The notes beneath the pieces are model-generated. The model saw only the letters and a program-made list of their open reading frames with translations, had not been told where the DNA came from and did not search any database. This document shows, piece by piece, positions 8,870 through 19,100 of a stretch of 46,587 nucleotides of DNA. The position numbers and the translations under genes were made by a program. Source of the stretch: Flavobacteriia bacterium (GTDB taxonomy: Bacteria; Bacteroidota; Bacteroidia; Flavobacteriales_D; Crocinitomicaceae). Within the stretch, counting starts at the first letter, position 1. Each line of letters starts with the position of its first letter. The stretch lies in contig CANGOF010000010.1 in the NCBI GenBank assembly GCA_947455515.1, forward strand, positions 1 to 46,587. The letters are read 5' to 3'.

Positions 8870-9490
8870 ATGGAAGAGTTAAGAAGCAATTCAGAATTAC
8901 ATAGTAAATCTGATTACATGAAATTCGTTGTGAATTTCCACAGAATGATGGTAGATAAGAAACTTACTCTTGCCTATGAAGGGGAGGTGACGCAAGAAAT
9001 CACTAAAGCATTTACTTCAATGACAGAAAAAAATCTGGAGAAAATTGAAGAAGATGGAAAAATCAAGAAAAAAGTATACCACGTAATGGTAGAATGTTTG
9101 CAAAATATAGCAAAACATGCAGATGATGATACGGCTACAGCTTCTGATACCTTAGAAGAAGGTTTGGCTAAAACAGGTATTTTTATTATTGGTAGTGATG
9201 ACCAAGAATATTTTATAACTTCTGGAAACGGAATTTTAAATGAAAATATTCCTGCTTTGAGAGAAATGATTGATAATATCAATATTTTAGATAAGGATGG
9301 ATTAAAAGAATTGCATAAATTCAAAATGCGTGAAACAGCTATTTCAGATAAAGGTGGAGCTGGTTTAGGTTTTATTGATATCGCTCGTAAAACTGGAAAC
9401 CCATTAGAATATCACTTCGAACCAATTGACGCTAATAGTTCATTTTTCTTGTTAAAATCAAGAATTACTAAAGGAGCTTCTGAAGATTAA
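8870..9490 (+). CDS. SiaB family protein kinase (DUF6272), GHKL-like
   Basis: N-box-like VMVECLQNIAKHADDDTA, G-box-like DKGGAGLGFIDIARKTG; adjacent to the SpoIIE phosphatase and SiaC-like genes. Confidence 0.82.
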   Translation: MEELRSNSELHSKSDYMKFVVNFHRMMVDKKLTLAYEGEVTQEITKAFTSMTEKNLEKIEEDGKIKKKVYHVMVECLQNIAKHADDDTATASDTLEEGLAKTGIFIIGSDDQEYFITSGNGILNENIPALREMIDNINILDKDGLKELHKFKMRETAISDKGGAGLGFIDIARKTGNPLEYHFEPIDANSSFFLLKSRITKGASED

Positions 9491-9523
9491 TTAATTTTTT
9501 TAAATTGTAAATAGATACCTAAT

Positions 9524-9898
9524 ATGGAACCATTAATTATAAGTAAAACAGACGATACACCTGCAATCACGTTAGATAAAGCAGCGGGTAAATTTGAATT
9601 TTCTGGTAAATCATTACCTGAAGATGTAAGTACTTTTTATGCACCAGTGTTTGCATGGATTTCTGCTTATGGCGAGGATGCAAATCCTGAATCTACGTTT
9701 GTATTTAAAATGACGTATTTTAATACTGCATCTTCTAAAATTATCTTAGACGTATTAATGCGTTTAGAAGAGTTACATGAAGATGGAAAAAACATTACAG
9801 TAGAATGGCACTACGAAGAAGATGATGAAGATATGCAAGAAGCAGGTGAAGAGTATTCTGAAATCGTTGAAATTCCATTCAAGTTTATAGAAGATTAA
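9524..9898 (+). CDS. SiaC family regulatory phosphoprotein (DUF1987)
   Basis: 124 aa; FEFSGKSLPEDVSTFY...FKMTYFNTASSKIILDVL carries the conserved YFNT.SSK phosphoacceptor region. Confidence 0.85.
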   Translation: MEPLIISKTDDTPAITLDKAAGKFEFSGKSLPEDVSTFYAPVFAWISAYGEDANPESTFVFKMTYFNTASSKIILDVLMRLEELHEDGKNITVEWHYEEDDEDMQEAGEEYSEIVEIPFKFIED

Positions 9899-9920
9899 TA
9901 ACAATTCGTTGTTATTTGTT

Positions 9921-9952
9921 AATGCTAGGTTGTTGTATTACAATCTAGCATT
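9921..9952. terminator. Stem-loop after the siaC-like gene (possible terminator or attenuator)
   Basis: AATGCTAGGTTG...CAATCTAGCATT, 12-bp arms with one G-T wobble; the downstream T-tract is weak. Confidence 0.5.
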
Positions 9953-10041
9953 TGCTGTATTTTAGAGTTTTATTTTATTCAAAAAATAAGTATTTTAACT
10001 AATCTTTTTAGATTCAGTGATTTACTTGAAAATTTTATACA

Positions 10042-13000
10042 ATGTCTGAGGAAATATTAAAGGCCCTGATGCAATTATTTGCCATTATTGCTAAGCAAGA
10101 TGGCGGCGCTTCTCAAAGTGAACGTAAGTTTGTTGAGGAATTCTTAGTGTTCCAATTAAGTGAAGAATTGGTTAGGGAATACCTTGCCCAATACGATGAA
10201 TTTGTTGGTCCGGTCGAATTAGATGAGGATGGAAATCCAATTCAAAAATTGACATCGGTGAAGGATTCGGTAAAGACTTTAGGTATTTGTAAAAAGATTA
10301 ATAAAACACTTACACAAAAACAAAAAGTTATTGTACTTGTTCGTCTATTAGAGTTGATAGCTGCTGACCGTTCTTTCTCGGAACAACGTATGGCAATTAT
10401 CCACACTGTATCGGAAGTATTTAAATTCGAAGAAGCTGAATTTCAAGCTATCGTTGATTTTTGTGTAAATGAAACAGAAGATTTGAAATCGGTTCCAGAA
10501 ATAATGGTAATCGATAGTTCCGATGAGGATTGGAATTTTGAATGCAAACACATATCATCTCAATTAGATGGAAATATTGTTATTCTAAAAGTTGTTTCGG
10601 AAGATTTATATTTTTTAAAGTATACGGGTAAAAGCGATATTTTCTTAAATGGTTTACCTGTAAACCCTATGAGAATGTACTTGTTTGCAGCTGGTAGTAC
10701 GGTAAAAGTTCCAGGTGGTAAACCTGTATTCTACTCCGATGTTGTTGCAAATTTCATGGCAGACGGAGATGGATTAAAATTGTCATTCCATGCCGACAAC
10801 GTTAGCTTTAAGTTTCCAAATGGAGCAACAGGTTTGCGTGACATTAATATTTCTGAAGGTTCAGGGAAATTAGTTGGATTAATGGGTGCTTCTGGAGCAG
10901 GAAAAACAACTTTGCTCAATGTACTTTCTGCGATAGAACCAGTTACAGAAGGACAAGTTCTAATCAATGGAATAAATATTCATACCGAAAAAGACAAGGT
11001 AAAAGGTTTAATTGGGTATATCCCTCAAGATGATTTATTAATTGAGGAATTGACCGTTTTTGAAAACCTTTTCTACAATGCCAAATTATGTTTCAAAGAT
11101 TTAAACGACGAAGAAATTACCGAATTGGTAATGAAAGTCTTAAACAATCTTGGTTTAGCAGAACGTAAAGATTTGAAAGTGGGTAATCCTCTGCAAAAAA
11201 CAATTTCAGGAGGCCAACGTAAACGACTAAACATTGGTTTGGAGCTAATTCGTGAACCTGCTGTGTTGTTTGTGGATGAACCTACCTCTGGACTTTCTTC
11301 TCGCGACTCAGAAAACGTAATGGATTTATTACGTGAGTTGACTTTGAAAGGAAAATTGATTTTTGTGGTGATTCACCAACCATCTTCAGACATCTACAAA
11401 ATGTTTGATAAAATCATTTTCTTAGACGTTGGTGGATATCAAATTTACTACGGTAATCCTGTGGAAGCTGTGGTGTATTTTAAACATGCAGATCACCAAG
11501 TAAATGCAGAACAAGGCCAATGTTTGGTCTGTGGTAATGTGAATCCTGAAATTATCTTCAACATCATCGAAGCGAAAATCGTCGATGATTATGGTAATTA
11601 CACAAAAAACAGAAAGGTTACTCCGGAACAATGGAAACAACTGTACGATAAAAACTCAAGCTATGTTCGCTCAGAAGATATCAAAGAGGTTCCAGAATTT
11701 GGCTTAAACATTCCTTCTTGGTTAAAACAAACAAAGATTTTTGCAACGCGTGATTTATTTTCTAAAATCAGTAACAAACAATATTTGTGGATCAATTTAT
11801 TGGAAGCTCCACTATTAGCTTTGGTACTTTCTTACATTATCCGTTACGTTGAAATTCCAGGTACAGACTATATTTTCCGTAATAACGAGAACATTCCTGC
11901 ATTTATTTTCATGAGTATTATCGTGATGTTGTTTGTTGGATTAACCGTTTCCGCAGAAGAAATTTTCCGTGACCAAAAAATATTGAAACGTGAAAAATTC
12001 CTGAATTTAAGTAAGTCAAGTTACTTAGTATCCAAAATTGGAATTCTATTTACCCTTTCCGCAATTCAATCGTTATTGTTTGTAGTAATTGGTAATTCAG
12101 TGGTTGGAATACATGGTATGTATTGGGATTACTGGTGGATGTTATTTACCGTTTCTTGTTTTGCTAATATGTTAGGTTTAAATATTTCTGCAAGTTTTAA
12201 CTCTGCAGTTACCATCTACATATTAATCCCAATCATTGTGATTCCTCAAATGATTTTGGGTGGTGCAATGTTTAGTTTCGATAAATTAAACGATTCTATC
12301 GGTGGTGGAAAACAAGTTCCTCCGATGATTGCTGAAGTAATGGTTTCTCGTTGGGCATACGAAGGTTTAGTTGTAGATCAATTTAAAAACAATCCGTTCG
12401 AACGTGAAATTTTTGATTTGGAACAAAAAGAAAGTATGTGTAGCTATAAACAAGCATTTTTTATTCCTAAATTACAAGAGTATGCAGATGAAAGTATTTC
12501 TTTAATTAATGTAATTGGAGATTCTGCAGATAGTATAATGAAGGATCGTTTATGGGTGATAAGAAAATCTTTAGCTTCGGAAAAGAAATTAATTCCAAAT
12601 GTACGCGTGGCGATTGACGATATCGAAAAATTTAATTTTAATGAGTTTGATGATGTGCAAGGAGAAAGGTTGAAAACTATATTGGACAACTTATTGAGTT
12701 ATTACTCAGAGATTTTCAATTCTGTGAATGGTAAAAAAATGTTGTTATTATCCAAGTTGCAAGATACTCCGGAGAAACAAAAAGAATTTGTTCAAGCCAA
12801 AGATGATTATTTAAACGATTACCTAACAGAAGTAGTAACAAAATCAACAGATAAGGACAAAATCATCATAAAAAATCATGAAATAATCCAAAAAAAGGAT
12901 CCGATTTTTATGGATGCGAATACGGAAAGCGTGTTAAGTTTTAGAACACATTTTTATGCACCAACCAAAAATTTCTTTGGATCTTTGATTGGGACGTATG

Positions 13001-13107
13001 GTTTTAACATTTTGATGATATGGATGTTTACTTTCGTGTTATATGTTGTTTTGTATTACGATGGATTAAAAAAAGCTTTGAATTTAGTTGGAAACAAAAA
13101 TCATTAA
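10042..13107 (+). CDS. ABCG-like half-transporter fusion: TerB-like N-terminus, FHA-like segment, ABC ATPase, ABC-2 membrane domain with enlarged loop
   Basis: Walker A GASGAGKTT, signature ISGGQRKRL, Walker B VLFVDEPTSGL; multiple TMs; N-terminal ALMQLFAIIAKQDGGASQSERKFVEEFL (TerB-like) and IFLNGLPVNPMRMYLFAAGSTVKVPGGKPVFYSD (FHA-like). Confidence 0.82.
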   Translation: MSEEILKALMQLFAIIAKQDGGASQSERKFVEEFLVFQLSEELVREYLAQYDEFVGPVELDEDGNPIQKLTSVKDSVKTLGICKKINKTLTQKQKVIVLVRLLELIAADRSFSEQRMAIIHTVSEVFKFEEAEFQAIVDFCVNETEDLKSVPEIMVIDSSDEDWNFECKHISSQLDGNIVILKVVSEDLYFLKYTGKSDIFLNGLPVNPMRMYLFAAGSTVKVPGGKPVFYSDVVANFMADGDGLKLSFHADNVSFKFPNGATGLRDINISEGSGKLVGLMGASGAGKTTLLNVLSAIEPVTEGQVLINGINIHTEKDKVKGLIGYIPQDDLLIEELTVFENLFYNAKLCFKDLNDEEITELVMKVLNNLGLAERKDLKVGNPLQKTISGGQRKRLNIGLELIREPAVLFVDEPTSGLSSRDSENVMDLLRELTLKGKLIFVVIHQPSSDIYKMFDKIIFLDVGGYQIYYGNPVEAVVYFKHADHQVNAEQGQCLVCGNVNPEIIFNIIEAKIVDDYGNYTKNRKVTPEQWKQLYDKNSSYVRSEDIKEVPEFGLNIPSWLKQTKIFATRDLFSKISNKQYLWINLLEAPLLALVLSYIIRYVEIPGTDYIFRNNENIPAFIFMSIIVMLFVGLTVSAEEIFRDQKILKREKFLNLSKSSYLVSKIGILFTLSAIQSLLFVVIGNSVVGIHGMYWDYWWMLFTVSCFANMLGLNISASFNSAVTIYILIPIIVIPQMILGGAMFSFDKLNDSIGGGKQVPPMIAEVMVSRWAYEGLVVDQFKNNPFEREIFDLEQKESMCSYKQAFFIPKLQEYADESISLINVIGDSADSIMKDRLWVIRKSLASEKKLIPNVRVAIDDIEKFNFNEFDDVQGERLKTILDNLLSYYSEIFNSVNGKKMLLLSKLQDTPEKQKEFVQAKDDYLNDYLTEVVTKSTDKDKIIIKNHEIIQKKDPIFMDANTESVLSFRTHFYAPTKNFFGSLIGTYGFNILMIWMFTFVLYVVLYYDGLKKALNLVGNKNH

Positions 13108-13123
13108 AAACAAAAAACAATAG

Positions 13124-16100
13124 ATGGCAGTTAACAAACTACATATCTTTTTTTTTAAAGAAAAAATTACTTTTTTGGTAGTTTTATGTAGTTTGTTTTG
13201 CTTCCAAAAAAAATCATTTTCTCAATGTACTCCTATAATTGAGTTTACAACTACTTCAGGTACACTAAGTGGATGTGCGCCATTTAGTGTTTCATTTAAA
13301 GATCCAAATACTACTTCTTCTCGTTCATGGGATTTTGGAGATGGAAAATCAACGTCAGGAGCTCAAAGTCCATTTCACACCTTTGATGGAGGTGTAATCG
13401 GTGATACAACCTATACGGTTACTTTAACAAAAGCTTGTAATGGAGGGGTTTCTACCGACGTGACTGTAACAGTATACGCCAAGCCGAAAATTAATTTTAA
13501 GGTAGATACTACTTCTGTGTGTGCTATTAATGACCAAGCTAAGTTCACTAATTTATCAGAAGCAGGAGCTTATTTATGGAACTTTGGAGATAATACTTCA
13601 TCTACCACGAAGCACCCAACTAAAGCATATAATTCTGGAGGTAAATACGATGTTTCCTTAAAGGTTACCAATGTTCATGGTTGTGAGGACACGAAAGTGA
13701 AACCAAAAATGATGACGGTAAACTCTTTACCTAGTCCAGATTTTACGTTAAACAAGTATTCAGGTTGTACTCCTTTGACATTGAATATAAAAAACACTAC
13801 CGATACGACCAATGTGCAAATCAAATATTGGAGCTGGAACCTAGGAGATGGAAGTAAATTAGATTCTTCCAGTGTCCCGGCATCCCATGATTATACTATT
13901 CCTGGCACGAAAACTATTGTCTTAACGACAACTTCTGTATTAGGGTGTAAAAGTAGTACTTCTAATACAATTAGTGTCTTAACTTCTCCCAGTTCGGATT
14001 TTAGTATTTCCCCTACTGAAATATGTTCAAGTGATTCTTTAAAAATTACTTATTTAGGAAGTGCAGGACCAAATGCAAACTATGCTTGGAGTTTAAATGG
14101 TGGTATAGCTACTCCTGGAATTGGAAAAGGACCTCATTGGGTGAATTGGATTAAAGGGGGGGTAAAAACGTTAAGCTTAACGGTCACAGATAGTACATGT
14201 TCTTCTATTTCAACCAAACAAGCAACAGTTTTAGTTAGTCCTATTATTTCTTTTGTAGCATCCAATGATACAATTTGCATAGGGGATGAAGTTACATTTA
14301 CTACTTCGCCGGCATCGTTAGTCGATTATAAGGTGTACAAAAACGGAAGTCTATATCAGACGATGGAAGAGAATGAATTTACAACTTCCTTACTGTCTAC
14401 TGGAGACGTATTTTATGTAGTTGCAACTGATGTGAAAGGATGTAAATCAAAGAAAAGTAATTATGAACGAATGGTAGTAAAAACCAGACCTGTAGTTTCT
14501 TTGTTAAGTTCTGATTTAGATAATATTATATGTTCTGGAGATTTAGTTACGTTTAGTGGTATACCCACAAATTATTCAAGCTATACGTTTTATAATTTTA
14601 GCCAACCTCTACAAATAGGTGTGTCAACGAATTTAAATACAACTACCTTAACAGATAATGACTCTATTTTTGTTGAGGCTACCAATTTCAATGGATGTGC
14701 AAAAATGTCGAGTAATGCTTTTGTAATGAAAGTACTCCCACCATTGCCTAAACCTGTTGTAAATTGTGGAGCATCTACTGATAGTCAAGTATCGTTTGTA
14801 TGGGGAGATATTCAAGGTGCTTCTGGGTACCAAGTGAGTGTAAATGGTGGAGCATTTCAAGATCCTAGTTCGGGCTTGACTGGTTTATCCCATGTTTTCG
14901 GAGGACTTTCCAGTGGAGATTCTACAAAAATTGTAGTAAAAGCAATCGGCTCGTTTTCATGTGCTACAAGCTTAGTTTCCAAAGCAAAATCGTGTGTTTC
15001 GAAAGTTTGTACTCCTTTTACTATGAAGTATACTCCTTTCGATACAATATGTAGTGGTGAAGCAGTTAAATTACGTGTTGACAATATATCTGCTACCAAT
15101 TATTCTGTATCATGGAATGGTGGAGCTCCAAGTAAAGATACAACGTTTACTTTTCATCCAGCATTAGATTCGGAAATTACTGCTGTAATTAAAGATTCAT
15201 CTCAATTATCTTTTTGCTCAAATTTTGATGCAACATTTAGGATTAAAGTTTATCCACTTCCACTTGTAACACTTAATTCAAGTTTATCTCCAATTAATTG
15301 TAAAGGAAATGTAGCAAAATTAACTGCAACACCTTCCAATTATGATTATTATACATTTTATAGTGGAAATCAAATTTTACAATCCAGTTGGAAAAATTAT
15401 TTTACTTTGAAAAATGTAAAGAATGGGGTTCCATTAACCGTTGTAGCAGAAAATTTTGGTTGCAAAGCGACTTCAACAAACACCATTATAAATACGGTTA
15501 TAGAACCACTTGCACAACCAGTTGTGAACTGTGGAGGTTCAACGACTTCTTCTATGGAGTTCACGTGGGATGCGATTCCAAATTCCATTGGCTATGAAAT
15601 CAGTGTGGAAGGGGGGAATTGGATAACACCAAGTTCAGGTGTTACAGGATTGAAACATTTGATAAATGGGTTAACTCCAGGGACAGCATCTTATGTTTCT
15701 GTTCGTGCATTAGGTGCAACGGTTTGTGGAAATTCAAAAGTTTCAGTTCAAGCAAGTTGTTTTACGAATCCCTGTACTGCAATTACTTATAACGCTCCAA
15801 CAACAGTTAGTATCTGTCAAGGTGCCAAAACAAATATTGCGGTTACCGGTATTAATATCCCTAAATACGAAGTTGCATGGAATAAAACTACGTTTGCAAA
15901 AGCTACTTCCTTTAATGTTAAACCTACAAAGGATACTATTATTACTATTAATGTTAGAAATGCGAATGAATTAAATTGTCCTTATGTAACAAAATACACA
16001 CGTATTGAGGTGATAGAACAACCAAATGTTTCCTTAGCGATTTCTCCTACTTCTAATTGTTTTGGGGATTCTGTTTCTTTAATTGCTAAACCAGTTACCT

Positions 16101-19100
16101 ATGAAGCTTATAAATTTTATAATGGATCTTCTTTATTGTATTCAGGTATTAAAAGTACTTTTAAATCCGATAAATTTAAGTCTGGCGCTCAATTAAAAGT
16201 GATTGCACGTAATGGTTCTTGTGTCGATACATCCTCAGTCATTCCATTAGTAGTTTCCATTCCTTTGGAGAAACCTGTTGCAAATTCCGGTCATATTGAC
16301 ACATCTACTATCGATTTTGTTTGGGATGCAATTCCAAACGCTGCGGGTTATCGTGTAAGTGTAAATAATGGGCCATATAGTATGCCAAGTTCTGGTAATT
16401 TAGGTTTGAAACACACGATTACAGGATTAGCTCCAGGTCAATCGCGTATTTTTAAGGTCATGGCCTTAGGAAATACTGCTTGTGGTGATAGTCCAGAATC
16501 AGATACAATTATTAGACATACAACCTACGTTCCAGATTCAGTATGTACAGCAATTACATTTAATAAATTTTCAACTACGTCGATTTGCGAAGGGGATAGT
16601 ATTACTGTGTCCATTAATTCAATAAACGCACCGTTCCACAAGATTTCTTGGGAACATGGAGCATTGGATACAATAACTTCCTATCGTGTAGGTCCAATTG
16701 TAAATGATACTATACCAGTAAGTGTATACAGAACAAATGAACCATTTTGCCCTGCAGTAACCAAATTTATTATTGTAAAAGTTAATCCTAAACCAATTGT
16801 TGACATAATAGCTTCTATTATTAATGATAGTATTTGTGAAGGAGATGCAATAACATTTACAGCGGAGCCAAATGGTTATGCATTATATGATTTTAAGAAT
16901 AATGGAATTACTTTGCAATCTTCGAATGGAAATGAATATGCACAACCAACTATTGCATCTTCATTGACTTTAACTGTTTTAGTAAAAGACGATATAGGAT
17001 GTACAGCAACAAGTGATCCATTTAAAATGACGGTTGTTCCTAAACCTGTAATTTCTTTGACGAGTAACGCGATTAACGGGGGTATATGTATTGGCAGCGA
17101 TTTGATGGTTTCGGCTAAACCAACCAATTTTAAAAAATATAATTTTTACGAAAGTGGTAATCAAGTGCAATCATCTGTTAGTACCATTTATAGCCAATTT
17201 TCAATAAATAAGTCCTATTCTATAACTGCGAATGCAATTCATCCTTTTGGTTGTGTCGGCGATCTAACTCCAGCTCTACCAATTCAGTTATTTCAATTAC
17301 CTATCTTAACCATATTGTCATCTGATTTAGATAACAGTATCTGTGATGGGGATTCCTATTCAATTACTGCTAGTCCAAGCAACCTACCTAAGTATGTTTT
17401 CTATGAAAATGCAACAGCAGTTCAAACTTCTAATTCAAATGTTAAAACCTATTCATCCTTGACGGTCAATAAAATGATTCATGTTGTGGGTACTGATATT
17501 AATACATGTGTTAGTAAAAGTTCGGATACAATCTCTGTAATTGTTAATCCTATACCATCGATGACAAGCCCAACTGCATTAACACTTTGTAGTGGTTTTG
17601 AAGTGAATATCCCATTAAAAAGTACGATACCTTGTACCTTTACATGGCAGGCATCGAATAATCCAAACATTCAAGGAGAAAGTACGATTAAACAAACAAC
17701 AAACACATTGAAAGATTCGCTAAAAAACACAAATATTTTAAAAGAAATTGTGAGCTATTCTGTTATCCCTACATCCCTGCCAGGTTGTACAGGAGCAACC
17801 CAAACTGTTACTATTTCAGTTAATCCTACACCAAAAATTCCTAATCTTTTAGATACTGTTTGTAGCGGGTTAGCATTTACCATTCAACCTCAAAATGGAA
17901 TACCTTTAGGTACGATTGTACCAGCAAATTCTACGTACACTTGGACTGCTCCATCTTTCTCTGCTCCTGGAACAATAACTGGTGCAAGCGCACAATTTTC
18001 AGGTGTAAATAAAATTTCTCAAACATTAAATAATACTACAAACACTGCATCTATTGTGACTTATGTTGTAACTCCAAAATCTGGAGCAACAGGTGGTTGT
18101 ACTGGTAAACCATTTAATGTGGATGTTTTAATTAATCCAACTCCATCGATAACTTCATTTAGCTCAGATTCTCTATGCAGTAATTCAAAATTTATTAAAT
18201 TACCATTAAATGGTGTGCCTTCTAGTTCAAACATAGTACCTGCTAATATCATCTACACTTGGCCTATGCCAATCATTCTTCCTAATGGTGCAATAACTGG
18301 CGCGAATGCTCAATCGATTGGACAAACCAGTATTTCAGAAACTTTGGTCAATAACACCTTAGACTTAGCAAACATAAATTATGTTATCACTCCAAAAGCT
18401 GGTAAATGTACTGGGCCAAATTTTACAATACCTTTAGTAGTAAAGCCAGTCCCTACAATGACGAATGAACTTACCAAAAGTTTTTGTAGTGATAACACGG
18501 TGAATATTGCATTAACTCCTTCCGTTTCTTCTAGTTTGAGTTGGTATGCAAATGAGAATTCTTCCATATTAGGAGAATCTACGACTAATCAAATTAGTAA
18601 TTCAATTAAAGACAAATTAACGAATCAATCCAATACTGTTCAAACAGTAGATTATTTTGTCACTCCAATTTCTGATTATAATTGTAAAGGAGTAAAAACC
18701 CCAATTTCGATTACAGTTTATCCAAAACCTGTTATTTCAGACGTAACTAAAGCATTGTGTTCTGGGGATTCTATTATAGTAAAACCTGTAAATTTTGTTA
18801 ATGGGGATATTGTTCCTCAAAACACTTCCTACACTTGGTTAAATCCTGTGGTAAATCCTGTCGATACGATTACTGGATGGAAAGGACAACCAACGCCAAT
18901 TTTGAGTTTATCCCAACAATTAAATACTACTTCGGTTTCTGGTGACATTACATATACGATTTCCCCTGTTTCAGGAGATTTAGGTAAATGTATAGGTAAA
19001 AATTTTACGGTAAAAGTTAATGTACATCCTGTCCCAAATCCAAAAGTGTCAGCAGATTTAAAAGGAATTTGTATAGGAACATCTGTTACTATTACAACAA

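Noticed and set aside
8974-9324. 116-aa antisense ORF over the SiaB-like gene
   Set aside because: No motif; the plus strand has kinase-like N and G boxes.
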